Shown: positions 8,390-17,670, numbered from the stretch's first letter. The stretch is 64,000 nt of DNA from JACJWR01 sp964547485 (GCA_964547485.1 CAZJNU010000006.1:1-64000); one strand, 5' to 3'. Program-made: numbers and translations. Notes: a model not told the origin generated them from the letters alone.

Positions 8390-10228
8390 ATGCTGGGCCA
8401 CAGGCTCCGCAGGGGACCTCCGCCGGGCAATCACGCTCGGGATGAAGGCACCTCGCTGGTGGAGGCAATCATCGCGATGTTCGTGATCGCGACCGTCTTC
8501 GGGGGCCTGGCCGGGCTCCTGATCCAGTCCTTGAGTTCGCTGCGCGGCAGCAAAGACTTCGAAACCGCCACCCAACTCGTGAACCTGAAACTCGAGGAGG
8601 CCCGAGCGCTGCCCAGCGACACTCTGGACGCCGGAGCGCTGGACACCGAAGTTTCGAGCAACGTCTCCGGAGGTCAGGAGACCCGACTCGTGGGGGTGCC
8701 CCCGGGCCCTTACACCTTCAATGGCGAGACGCTTCGGACCAACACCTCGCCATCGGCGGTCGACACGCCGCTGAGTCCCTATCGGACCACCGAGTCCATC
8801 AACAATGTGACGTTCACGCTGTCGACTTACGCAACCGAGTGCCACCAGGCAGTCGCCTCGCCCGGCACCTGCGGACCGACCGCCTCTGCGACGACCAAGG
8901 AGATGACGAGGGTCACCGTCATTGTCAACTGGGTGCAGGGCGCCAACGCGACGCCGCGGAGTATCACCGGCCAGACTCTCCAGTACTCGCCGACAAGTTG
9001 TCTCTCGTCAGCGACCCATCCTTTCAGCGCACCCTGCCAGGCCTTCTTTTATGGCAACGCCCGCAGTGGTGGTTCGTCATTTGCCGTAACCGGCGGACTG
9101 CCGGATTCCACCATCCTGTCCGGATCCGGGGTGGAGCAGTTCAACCTGGATCTGCCGAAGGCGAGCGCGTCGATCCAATCCGAGCAGACTGCGTCAGTCG
9201 TCACGCAGGCGTCGGCCCCGGCAATCTCGCGTAAGAACACCGGGGGGGCACTTGCCGTCGTCGCCGGCGGGCAGGTTGCCTCCGCGCAGGCAGTAAATGA
9301 TCCCGGCGGCGGAGGGCCCAGCCAGTCGAACACCTTCACCGCCGCCGCTCAGACCCAGAACGTCACCGGCAGCGGGGTCACCCTGCGAGCGACGAGCTCG
9401 GCGACGACCGGCGTGGCGACCGCCAGAACTGCCGCCAGCGCAAGTCCTTCGTGCACAACCACAACATCCGTCACCACCGTCGTGAACGGCCTGCCATGCG
9501 GGTCGGCCAGCGCCACTCCGTCGGCGGCGTCCACGCTCACCACCTTGGGAACGGTCAGCGGAGTGAACATCGCCGCGACACTCGGCTCGGTCGCCGCGCC
9601 CGGGTCGCTCACCCCGCCCCCGATCCGAGCCCATTCCGGTGCCTACACCTCCTCCGGCACCACGGTGTGCGCAGCCGCCACAACGACCGGTTGCATGGTC
9701 GGTGACTCCGCCTCCAACACTGGCGCCGTCACCCTCGGTCAGCTTCCGCCAACCATGACGCGACCGGGTGGGTTCACGAACGCCGTCAACATATCTGCAG
9801 AAGCCCTCAGTTCGGCCGCCGAACGGGGTCCCGGATCTCCCGTTCCCGGCACGCCCGCCGCCACCCCGACCGCGACCGCGATGACCGTCTGGAACGGCGC
9901 GGGCTACACGGTGCTGAGCACGGCGAACCTCGTCACTGGGGCCTCACTGACGATTCCTGCGACCAACGCGACCTCCGGCGGCGTCGTGTTCCGCATCGTC
10001 ACCGGCACGGTCACGGTGGGCCCTCGCGTTGGCACCGCAGACCCGTCGGGGGGGTCGCCTGTCTGCACAAGTGGTTGTGACGCGTCATCCTCCACTACCG
10101 GCATCGCGGTCTCGATCACCTACGAGATCACTTCGGGCGGTCAGGTTGCCCAGTTCACTGTGGACTCCGTTTTCAGTGCCAGTGCGTCGTCGGCAACGTA
10201 CGTGACCGCGCCCACGCCGGGGAGTTGA
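8390..10228 (+). CDS. Large type IV pilin-like protein with prepilin cleavage site
   Basis: 612 residues. A short basic leader ends in Gly20, followed by TSLVEAIIAMFVIATVFGG: cleavage after Gly20 would leave Thr1 and Glu5 of a mature type IV pilin helix, so this should be a PilD substrate inserted in the inner membrane and assembled with the pilus. The remaining about 560 residues are very rich in Thr, Ser, Ala and Gly with few charges and are presumably extracellular. A strong GGAGGAGG site lies 6-13 nt before the ATG. Two further pilin-type genes follow immediately. Probably a minor pilin or pilus-tip adhesin rather than the major subunit, which is usually about 150 residues. Confidence 0.8.
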   Translation: MLGHRLRRGPPPGNHARDEGTSLVEAIIAMFVIATVFGGLAGLLIQSLSSLRGSKDFETATQLVNLKLEEARALPSDTLDAGALDTEVSSNVSGGQETRLVGVPPGPYTFNGETLRTNTSPSAVDTPLSPYRTTESINNVTFTLSTYATECHQAVASPGTCGPTASATTKEMTRVTVIVNWVQGANATPRSITGQTLQYSPTSCLSSATHPFSAPCQAFFYGNARSGGSSFAVTGGLPDSTILSGSGVEQFNLDLPKASASIQSEQTASVVTQASAPAISRKNTGGALAVVAGGQVASAQAVNDPGGGGPSQSNTFTAAAQTQNVTGSGVTLRATSSATTGVATARTAASASPSCTTTTSVTTVVNGLPCGSASATPSAASTLTTLGTVSGVNIAATLGSVAAPGSLTPPPIRAHSGAYTSSGTTVCAAATTTGCMVGDSASNTGAVTLGQLPPTMTRPGGFTNAVNISAEALSSAAERGPGSPVPGTPAATPTATAMTVWNGAGYTVLSTANLVTGASLTIPATNATSGGVVFRIVTGTVTVGPRVGTADPSGGSPVCTSGCDASSSTTGIAVSITYEITSGGQVAQFTVDSVFSASASSATYVTAPTPGS

Positions 10229-10229
10229 C

Positions 10230-10832
10230 GTGGACGCGCGCCGGAGCTCCGCTGACGACGGCACCAGCCTCATCGAGTTGATGACCGTCATCGTCATCGC
10301 CAGCATCGTCGGGGCGATGTCCGTCTGGGCCCTTTCCAGCGTCCTGCGGGTGCAGCGGACCATTGATTCCCGAGCCAATGCCCAGCAGCAAATGCAGATA
10401 GCGGCCGATCAAATCGGCGCTCAAGTTCGAAATGCGAACATCCTGTACCCACCCACGGCGATCGTGGACGGCTGGGAGCTCGTGGTCTACACCCCGATCG
10501 GAAACGTCCAGAAGTGCGTTCAGTGGGAGTACCTCAACACTGGTGAGTTGCGTACCCGGTCATGGCTGCCCAACTGGCGCAATACCGACGACAGCGTCTC
10601 GAGTTGGCGCACGTCTGCCACGGGCCTGAGCAATCAAGACATCCCCCCTTCCCCAGGAGTGGCGCCATTCGAACTCGCGCCGTTCGATCCCTACGGTGAT
10701 CGACTGCTCTACATCGACCTGCGCGCCGACGGCGGGGACGACTCCGCCTTGCAGGTGCGGACTGCGGCTGATGGGCGCAACGCCGACTTCAACTTCCCTG
10801 ACACAATCTGTAACGATCGACCGCCGGAATGA
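10230..10832 (+). CDS. Type IV prepilin-like protein (PilW/PulJ-type)
   Basis: 200 residues with a prepilin leader ending at Gly11, then TSLIELMTVIVIASIVGAMS; Glu is at +5 after the predicted cleavage. The body after the membrane helix resembles minor pilins of the PilW/PulJ type: a long helix (VLRVQRTIDSRANAQQQMQ) and a mixed C-terminal domain with QWEYLNTGELRTRSW. GTG start one base after the previous stop; the next gene begins 10 bp after its stop. Likely a minor pilin that primes or caps the fibre together with its neighbours. Confidence 0.8.
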   Translation: MDARRSSADDGTSLIELMTVIVIASIVGAMSVWALSSVLRVQRTIDSRANAQQQMQIAADQIGAQVRNANILYPPTAIVDGWELVVYTPIGNVQKCVQWEYLNTGELRTRSWLPNWRNTDDSVSSWRTSATGLSNQDIPPSPGVAPFELAPFDPYGDRLLYIDLRADGGDDSALQVRTAADGRNADFNFPDTICNDRPPE

Positions 10833-10842
10833 GGTGTCTCTG

Positions 10843-12360
10843 ATGTGGTTGGCGACCATTCAACGCTTCCGGGAGTCACATAGCTCGGACGCCGGATTCA
10901 TGCTGCCGATGGCGCTCTTTGTCACCTTGATCGCGGTGGCGGCCAGCACGCTGGTAGTGGGAATGGTGCTGTTCTCCATCGGCCAGACGCAGATCGGTGA
11001 GGCACGGGTGCAGGACAATGTGACCGCCGAGGCGGGGCTGGATGCCGCCCTCGCGGCGCTGGAACAATCCTCCGGCACGACCCCACCGTGTGGGTTCTCC
11101 GGGACGTCCAGCGCGACGAACGGGGCCACCTTCAACGTGACCATCGAGTACTTCGCCCAGACTCCCGCCCTGGACGGATCGGGCAACCCCATCCCGCTCA
11201 CGTGCCCGTTGACGGTTAATCCGTACAACGCCATCATCACCTCGACTGGGCAGGCGACCGCGGCAGGACCGGCCGGATCGACGTCGACGCAGACGATGGA
11301 AGCCATGGTTCGGCTGCGGGCGGGAGTGGGCCCGGATCCATGGACGAACGGGTTCGCGGCGGCGGTGTCGGCTGGACGCGCGGTTACGCTGAACACGAAC
11401 TGGATTGTCACGGGCGCTGGTGGCAACTTCTATGTGTTGGGCAACTTCCGCTGCAACCGGAACCTGGCGGTGCCCGGGAACCTCTACGCTTCGGGCACGC
11501 TGAGGTTTAGTGCCAACGCCAGCACCCAGTGCACCGTCCAAGGTGACATGTGGTCAGGGAGCACCATGACCAACGCTGACCCCTCAATCGTCACCGGCAA
11601 TGTCAAAGTCAATGGCACTCTCAACGTCGCCTCCGCAGTGCTGACCGTGGGCGGTGACGCGAGCTACTTGACCCGAAGTGGTTCGGCGGCGAATCTCGAC
11701 GTCCCGCCCGGGGGCGACCACGCCGGGGTGGTCGTCGGAGCCCCGCCGCTGCCGACGCAACCCAAGGTGGCCTACAACGCGGCGGATTGGACTGGGTGGA
11801 GCATCATCACTCCGGCGGCAGGCACGTTCCCGTGCTCCACAGCGGGCCCCTCAACACCTGCGTCGTGGAGTAGTCCCGCCGGGCAGACCGTCTACCGGTC
11901 CGTCTGCAACCCGGTGTGGGATGCATCAGGCAGCAACGTCACCTTGACCCTGAATGGCGACGTCACGATCATCCTCGGCAGTGCCAACAACATCAATGTG
12001 GTCGACAACTTGATTGTCTCGTCGGGTGATGCGCTGCCCCACAAACTGCGCATCGTCGTGCCGTTTGCGACCCTGACTAGCCCTTGCGCCGGTACGCCGA
12101 GTAGGACCTTTCGTCTTCAGCGACAGCTCACTGTCAACTCACCTATTTCGGCACTTCTCTACACCTCGGGGAGATTTGACAATGCGGGGACGTCCATTGT
12201 GCGGGGCCAAGTTTTCGCGTGCGGAATCAACTCCACCGGTACCGGCAACATGACACTGGACTACCAGACCGTCGGTATGCCAAGTTCCGCAAGTTCGGGT
12301 GGCGCCGGGACGGGGAATTACGAGGCGGACGTGCTGTATCGCCGCGACGTCGTGGGCTAG
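10843..12360 (+). CDS. PilX-like pilus-associated membrane protein with beta-helix-like body
   Basis: 505 residues. The N-terminus (DAGFMLPMALFVTLIAVAAS) is a pilin-like helix with Gly18 as a possible cleavage point but no glutamate at +5, as in PilX-type proteins. The body has repeating short strands (FYVLGNFRCNRNLAVPGNL, GNVKVNGTLNVASAVLTVGG) that look like a beta-helix of the bactofilin/DUF7305 kind. ATG at 10843 is preferred because GAGGTG sits 6 nt upstream; in-frame codons further upstream fall inside the previous gene. Last gene of the pilin operon. Confidence 0.75.
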   Translation: MWLATIQRFRESHSSDAGFMLPMALFVTLIAVAASTLVVGMVLFSIGQTQIGEARVQDNVTAEAGLDAALAALEQSSGTTPPCGFSGTSSATNGATFNVTIEYFAQTPALDGSGNPIPLTCPLTVNPYNAIITSTGQATAAGPAGSTSTQTMEAMVRLRAGVGPDPWTNGFAAAVSAGRAVTLNTNWIVTGAGGNFYVLGNFRCNRNLAVPGNLYASGTLRFSANASTQCTVQGDMWSGSTMTNADPSIVTGNVKVNGTLNVASAVLTVGGDASYLTRSGSAANLDVPPGGDHAGVVVGAPPLPTQPKVAYNAADWTGWSIITPAAGTFPCSTAGPSTPASWSSPAGQTVYRSVCNPVWDASGSNVTLTLNGDVTIILGSANNINVVDNLIVSSGDALPHKLRIVVPFATLTSPCAGTPSRTFRLQRQLTVNSPISALLYTSGRFDNAGTSIVRGQVFACGINSTGTGNMTLDYQTVGMPSSASSGGAGTGNYEADVLYRRDVVG

Positions 12361-12479
12361 GTGCTACTCCCGCGAGGCCGGATTCGTGGCGCCTCGTCCC
12401 ACTGCGCGGCCACGCGGCCGCCCGAACGCAGGCTGGTCGGTCCGCTGGCGCCGTTGTCGGTCCGGCCGGCCTCACCCTC

Positions 12480-12552
12480 GTCCGGCGGAGGGTGCCGCGT
12501 TCGGTCCGGCGGGCCACGCAGCGTTCGGTCAGGCGGAGGGTGCCGCGTTCGC
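12480..12552 (+). repeat. Direct repeat, two copies of about 23 bp
   Basis: The string GGCGGAGGGTGCCGCGTTCG occurs at about 12483-12502 and again at about 12532-12551 with the same flanking base pattern. It lies in the 195-bp gap between the pilin operon and the convergent gene ending at 12556. No coding function is seen; it may be a remnant of local duplication. Confidence 0.5.
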
Positions 12553-12555
12553 AAG

Positions 12556-13533
12556 TCAGGGGCCCAGGCGACAGCCAGCGCCGCAGGCCTCTGGCGTGCC
12601 ATGCCAGCCGCGCGCCACCAGGACGGCGGCGATCTCGGCGGCGCACTCACAAGCCCTCTCGTGGACGTCCTGCCACCCGTATCGCAACGGCACCCTGCCG
12701 GTCCGCGCAACAAAGTTGTCGCGGCGATTGTCGCGTAGCCGACCTGTTGGATCCGAGTGTCCCAGGCGACCATCGAACTCGATCACTATCCCGAAAGGCT
12801 CCAGCACGCGATCGCGCAGCACAGTCGCGCCGTCTTGCGACTCCCGCACTTGGCCTCGTCCGGTGGGCAAGCCATGGGCACGGAGTACCAGACGCACGCC
12901 ATCCACTTCAAGCGTGCTGGTGGCGCCTCCCCTGATCTCTGCGATCAGACTCGTGAGCAGCGCGCGGTGGCGACACGAACCGCGGGCGGCAATGGCGCGC
13001 TCAAACGAACGCAGTCGGAACCGTCGATGCTGGCCGACGCTCGTGACCGCGTCGATGACGTCCCGCTCGCCGTCGGTGTCAATGACCATGTCCAAAAGTG
13101 CGTGCTCAAGCTCGACTGTGGGTGGGAATCCCCGCGGCGACCGTACCGGCCGCGGGGCCCAGTAGCGCTGGACGCGTAATTCTTCCGGAGGCTTGCGCAG
13201 TCTGCGGGCTCCTGGGATGGCGATCTCCACAGGCAGTTGTGGAGCCCTCAGGCCCCACGCCTGCAAAGCGGAGGCCCGGGTCAGGCGGGAGGCGTCGCCG
13301 GCGTACAGGTGGGCAGCCCACCACCAGGCTGCCATGTCGGGTTCACCGGTCACGGTGTTGTAGACACCGGGCAACAGCCTCGCCCATCGGCTGGCTGCGA
13401 TCTGACCGCGGATTCTGCAGTCCGTCCACCCGATGCTGAGCAACTGCTGCCGACTCACCACTCCGCCCTGCGGCGCTGCCCGGCGTGCGATGTCGGCATG
13501 TCTACTGCCGGCTGGGGGAGTTGTCGCTGTCAC
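12556..13533 (-). CDS. AbiEi-type antitoxin-domain protein with DUF559-like C-terminus
   Basis: 325 residues. The N-terminal part (GGVVSRQQLLSIGWTDCRIR, then WARLLPGVYNTVTGEP) is the winged-helix AbiEi-antitoxin-like domain common in Actinobacteria. The C-terminal part has IVIEFDGRLGHSDPTGRLRD followed by RDNFVARTGRVPLRYGWQDV, resembling the DUF559/VSR-like nuclease fold with acidic catalytic-type residues (EFDG). Proteins with this two-part layout are abundant and mostly uncharacterised in high-GC Gram-positives. No AbiEii toxin gene is next to it. It is a single-gene unit between the pilin operon and a repeat-rich tRNA region. A role in defence is possible but unproven. Confidence 0.65.
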   Translation of the reverse strand: MTATTPPAGSRHADIARRAAPQGGVVSRQQLLSIGWTDCRIRGQIAASRWARLLPGVYNTVTGEPDMAAWWWAAHLYAGDASRLTRASALQAWGLRAPQLPVEIAIPGARRLRKPPEELRVQRYWAPRPVRSPRGFPPTVELEHALLDMVIDTDGERDVIDAVTSVGQHRRFRLRSFERAIAARGSCRHRALLTSLIAEIRGGATSTLEVDGVRLVLRAHGLPTGRGQVRESQDGATVLRDRVLEPFGIVIEFDGRLGHSDPTGRLRDNRRDNFVARTGRVPLRYGWQDVHERACECAAEIAAVLVARGWHGTPEACGAGCRLGP

Positions 13534-13582
13534 TGCTCAACCCTGGTGTGCGCGTTGGCCAGGTCCAAGGCCTGAGCCGCCG

Positions 13583-13675
13583 CCTGTGCGTAACCCGGCG
13601 CCTGCGGCGCCCCGCCACCTGCGGTGCCCAACAACCTGTGCGTAACCCGGCGCCCCACCACCTGCGGTGCCCAAC
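13583..13675 (+). repeat. Imperfect tandem repeat upstream of the tRNA
   Basis: Two copies of a unit beginning CCTGTGCGTAACCCGGCGCC and ending CCACCTGCGGTGCCCAAC, at 13583-13633 and 13635-13675; the first copy carries about 10 extra bases. There is no spacer diversity, so this is not a CRISPR array. It lies in the 200-bp non-coding stretch before the tRNA. Confidence 0.6.
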
Positions 13676-13734
13676 CAGAGCGCACAGTTGGGACTCAGCG
13701 ATGCGCTGAAGGCCGCGCATCGAAATGCAGAATG

Positions 13735-13808
13735 TGCCCCCGGTGGGATTCGAACCCACACTGGCGGGATTTTGAGACCCGTGACTCTGCCGGTTGGTCT
13801 ACAGGGGC
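13735..13808 (-). tRNA. tRNA with anticodon CAA (reads UUG, nominally Leu), class I shape
   Basis: 74-nt cloverleaf on the minus strand. Acceptor stem GCCCCTG pairs with CGGGGGC, T arm is GTGGG-TTCGAAT-CCCAC, the D loop contains GG, and the anticodon loop is CTCAAAA with U33 and anticodon CAA. Discriminator is A and CCA is not encoded. The anticodon stem has a T-T mismatch at its loop-closing pair. The variable loop is only 5 nt, although leucine tRNAs are normally class II with a long variable arm, so the isotype is uncertain. The tRNA fold itself is clear. Confidence 0.82.
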
Positions 13809-13967
13809 GCTAGACGGTCTAGTGTACCGGCGGGGCTTCACCGGTGAGGGACCCCTGCCGGTTGGCAACGGACGGTGCCCCCGGTGTCTATCGCAGTCGC
13901 ATGAAGTGTGCGCTCGTTTCGCGTCCAGCTGGCATCGTGAATCGCCATCCTTGAGGGCTACCCGCCG

Positions 13968-14015
13968 GTAACCGGAACCGGGCGTACCCCCTGGCGTACA
14001 CCCGGTTCCGGTTAC
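13968..14015. repeat. 20-bp inverted repeat (hairpin)
   Basis: Arms GTAACCGGAACCGGGCGTAC and the reverse complement of GTAACCGGAACCGGGTGTAC (one mismatch) separated by 8 nt. It lies in a 480-bp gene-free stretch (13809-14288) between the tRNA and the ANTAR regulator. There is no T-tract, so it could be a protein-binding site, a structured RNA element or a mobile-element end. A smaller inverted repeat GTTAC...GTAAC adjoins it at 14011-14026. Confidence 0.6.
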
Positions 14016-14076
14016 TGCTGAGTAACCACTGCATGGCACGCGTAAGCGCCGCCAGAGGGCGATGGAACACGCCGCC

Positions 14077-14202
14077 GGAACGCGATGGGAGGCCGCCAGA
14101 ACGCGATGGGAGGCCGCCGGAACGCGATGGGAGGCCACCGGAGCGCGATGGGAGGCCACCGGAGCGCGATAGAACGCTGCCGGAACGCGATGGGAGGCCA
14201 CT
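14077..14202 (+). repeat. 21-bp tandem repeat, six copies
   Basis: Six head-to-tail units starting at 14077, 14098, 14119, 14140, 14161 and 14182, consensus GGAACGCGATGGGAGGCCGCC, with a degenerate partial copy just before. The fifth copy carries the most changes. The period is a multiple of three, so long spurious reading frames run through it on both strands (PPERDGR on plus, PPIAFRR on minus), but neither has a plausible start or family. It is non-coding by my reading and ends 75 bp before the promoter of the ANTAR regulator. Confidence 0.8.
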
Positions 14203-14276
14203 GCGGGTGCATTCGCCGGGTCCTGCCGGATCGAATGCGGTTGGGCTGACCCCTCACAGTCGTGTCGTGGACCTCA

Positions 14277-14282
14277 TAGTCT
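14277..14282 (+). promoter_or_regulatory. -10 box TAGTCT for the ANTAR regulator (leaderless)
   Basis: TAGTCT ends 6 nt before the GTG at 14289 and no Shine-Dalgarno sequence is present, so the transcript would start at or next to the start codon. The spacing matches other genes in the window. No convincing -35 box was found. Confidence 0.5.
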
Positions 14283-14288
14283 GGGGTC

Positions 14289-14966
14289 GTGCCAAACCAA
14301 CCTTCCCGCCACGCCCAGCCAGGCCGCGCGGGTCCGGGGGCAGAGACGGCGGCAACCACAACACAGGCCGCCGGCCGGGGGTCGGGATCCGCACCGCGGG
14401 TGCGGGTGGTGGTGGCCGAGGATGAGGCGCTGATCAGGATGGACCTAGTCGAGATGCTCGCCGAGGAGGGCTACGAAGTCGTCGGTCAGGCGGCGACGGG
14501 GGAGGCAGCGGTGGCGTTGGTGGAGCGGCTGCGGCCCGACGTCGTGCTGCTCGACGTACGGATGCCCGTGATGGACGGAATCACCGCGGCCGAAGCCATC
14601 ACCGCTCGACATGGGTGTGCGATCGTCATGCTGACCGCCTTCAGTGAACGCGAACTCGTGGAGCGCGCCGCGGAGGCGGGAGCGGCGGCGTACCTCGTGA
14701 AGCCAGTTTCGGCGGTGCACCTGATCCCGGCGATCGAGGTCGCGCGCGCGCGGCGGTCGGAGGCGGCTGCGCTCTCGGCTGAGGTAGAGACGCTCGAGCT
14801 GCGCCTTGCGGCGCGGAAGGTCATCGAGCGGGCCAAGGGGATCCTCATGCGGGACTTTGGCCTCGACGAGGCTGGCGCGTTCGCGTGGTTGCGTCGGGAA
14901 GCGATGGACCGCCGAATGTCGATGGCCGACGTTGCAGAGGTTGTCACGCGAGACGACAACGCCTGA
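14289..14966 (+). CDS. ANTAR-domain response regulator (PdtaR-like)
   Basis: 225 residues: a disordered N-terminus of about 36 residues, a receiver domain with acidic pair E44-D45, phospho-acceptor Asp89 (VVLLDVRMP), Thr115 and Lys138 (YLVKPV), then an ANTAR RNA-binding helical domain (KVIERAKGILMRDFGLDEAGAF) to the end. ANTAR regulators bind paired hairpins in nascent RNA and prevent termination once phosphorylated. The nearest relative in known systems is PdtaR of mycobacteria, whose kinase PdtaS is usually encoded elsewhere; no kinase is adjacent here. GTG start placed by the leaderless -10 box. Confidence 0.92.
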   Translation: MPNQPSRHAQPGRAGPGAETAATTTQAAGRGSGSAPRVRVVVAEDEALIRMDLVEMLAEEGYEVVGQAATGEAAVALVERLRPDVVLLDVRMPVMDGITAAEAITARHGCAIVMLTAFSERELVERAAEAGAAAYLVKPVSAVHLIPAIEVARARRSEAAALSAEVETLELRLAARKVIERAKGILMRDFGLDEAGAFAWLRREAMDRRMSMADVAEVVTRDDNA

Positions 14967-15093
14967 TTGGCCGTCGCTGCGGGCGAGCCCAAACGTGACA
15001 CGCCGGTGAACATGCGGCAAATACTCCCGAGGTCCACTATTTTCAAGCAGAACCGCTGAAGCGTCGGCGGAACCCCCTACGAAGGAGTCGCAC

Positions 15094-16404
<1,311 letters not shown>

Positions 16405-16413
16405 TCCGTTCTG

Positions 16414-16454
16414 GTCGAAGGTCCCGAGCCCCAGGTGGGTTCGGGACCTTCGAC
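16414..16454 (+). terminator. Intrinsic terminator-like hairpin after the binding-protein gene
   Basis: An 18-bp stem, GTCGAAGGTCCCGAGCCC against GGGTTCGGGACCTTCGAC, with a 5-nt loop, starting 10 bp after the stop codon. No long U tract follows, which is common in high-GC Actinobacteria. Confidence 0.8.
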
Positions 16455-16534
16455 GTTGCCGCGGGTTACGCGGCGCGAACTCGCCACCGGCGACCGTCTG
16501 CGGAAAGTTCCGCCGACGCCGGTCCCGAGGGCAG

Positions 16535-16540
16535 TAGCGT
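16535..16540 (+). promoter_or_regulatory. -10 box TAGCGT for the aquaporin gene (leaderless)
   Basis: TAGCGT ends 6 nt before the ATG at 16547, with no ribosome-binding site between them. Confidence 0.45.
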
Positions 16541-16546
16541 GGCGCC

Positions 16547-17584
16547 ATGAGTGATGATTCCACAGCCACTGACGAGGTCACGTCTCCAACCGGCGCCCGC
16601 CGTGACGGTCTGCGCGAGGCTTCCAGCGCCGCGGACGCTCGCCGGAGATTGGTGCTGACCGAGGGCGACGCGGTTGCCCGCGCAACGGGATACCCGGGGC
16701 GTTACCTGCGGGAGCGACTGGAATTCGCGGATCCCAAATTCGAATACCGGCGACTCTTCTCGGAGTTCTACGGCACCTTCCTGCTTGTTTTGGTGGCCGT
16801 CGGTGGTGGAATGGTGAACGCCAAGTTTGGCGGCAGCGTGATACCGCTGGCCGTCGCCGTCACGGCCCCTGCGTTGATGGTCGGAGCGATCATCCTGTTC
16901 ATGGGATCGGTGTCAGGCGCTCACCTGAATCCGGGTGTCAGCCTGGCATTTGCGATGCGAGGCGACTTCCCCTGGGCTCGCGTGCCGGGGTACATCATCG
17001 TGCAGTTCCTTGGGGCGATGGCCGCGACCGGCCTGCTCATCCTGCTGATCGGGAAGCAGGGGGCGGCTGGGCTCACACTGCCGGGCCCGGGCATCTCACC
17101 GACGACCGCCATGCTGTGGGAAGCCCTGCTGACCTGCGGGTTGGTCAGTGTCATCCTCGGCTCGTCGTCGGGCGCGCAGAGCGTGGGTCCGCTGGCGGCC
17201 ATCGCGGTGGTCAGCTACATCGCCCTCGCGGGGATGTGGGGAGCGCCGGTGTCGGGTGCGTCGATGAATGGGGCGCGCTCGCTGGGTCCGGCGATTGTGT
17301 TGGGCAACTTCACAGCATGGTGGGCCTACCTGTTGGGGCCACTGCTGGGGGCGCTAATTGCCGTCGGGATCGCGTATATCCTGCGGGGCCGCGGCGGCGG
17401 CTACTACGGCAAGAAGGCGGCTGAGGGGTCGTTAGGCTGGCTCTGGCAACCCGGTCCGATGGCGGCCAAGCACGGCCAGAGCCAGCGGCCGGTGGCCGCG
17501 GCATCGGCACCGGGGGCTGCCGCGACGCCCTCGGCGGCCGAACAGGCGGCGTCGCAAGCGCCAACGACGTCTGCGTCTGACTAG
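16547..17584 (+). CDS. MIP-family channel (aquaporin-like) with altered NPA boxes
   Basis: 345 residues with six membrane helices plus two re-entrant loops. A cytoplasmic N-terminus of about 70 residues precedes helix 1 (EFYGTFLLVLVAVGGG). The first pore loop reads SGAHLNPGVS (NPG at 128-130) and the second SGASMNGARSLGPA (NGA at 241-243), so both differ from the canonical NPA, while the selectivity-filter arginine (R244) is kept. The C-terminal tail is Ala/Pro/Ser-rich. It could conduct water, glycerol or another small solute; the changes make the selectivity unclear. The gene stands alone behind its own leaderless promoter. Confidence 0.85.
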   Translation: MSDDSTATDEVTSPTGARRDGLREASSAADARRRLVLTEGDAVARATGYPGRYLRERLEFADPKFEYRRLFSEFYGTFLLVLVAVGGGMVNAKFGGSVIPLAVAVTAPALMVGAIILFMGSVSGAHLNPGVSLAFAMRGDFPWARVPGYIIVQFLGAMAATGLLILLIGKQGAAGLTLPGPGISPTTAMLWEALLTCGLVSVILGSSSGAQSVGPLAAIAVVSYIALAGMWGAPVSGASMNGARSLGPAIVLGNFTAWWAYLLGPLLGALIAVGIAYILRGRGGGYYGKKAAEGSLGWLWQPGPMAAKHGQSQRPVAAASAPGAAATPSAAEQAASQAPTTSASD

Positions 17585-17658
17585 ACGCATCGTGGGGAGG
17601 GACAGCCCCGCGTCGGCCGCCCTGATCTCACCCCTCCAGTGATCCGGCTATACCGAGT

Positions 17659-17664
17659 TAAACT
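17659..17664 (+). promoter_or_regulatory. -10 box TAAACT within a 13-bp palindrome (leaderless)
   Basis: TAAACT ends 6 nt before the GTG at 17671 and lies within the palindrome CGAGTTAAACTCG (17654-17666), which could be the autoregulatory operator of the original mazEF operon. Confidence 0.5.
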
Positions 17665-17670
17665 CGTCCC

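Noticed and set aside
13583..13675. Possible CRISPR array
   Set aside because: Only two imperfect copies, unequal unit length, no unique spacers and no cas genes.
14012..14425. Repeat-encoded proteins (PPIAFRR on minus, PPERDGR on plus)
   Set aside because: Produced by the 21-bp tandem repeat, whose period is a multiple of three. No ribosome-binding site or -10 box fits and the unit is not conserved at codon level.
16547..17584. Calling the MIP channel GlpF
   Set aside because: No glycerol kinase or dehydrogenase neighbours and both NPA boxes are altered, so a glycerol facilitator call is not supported.
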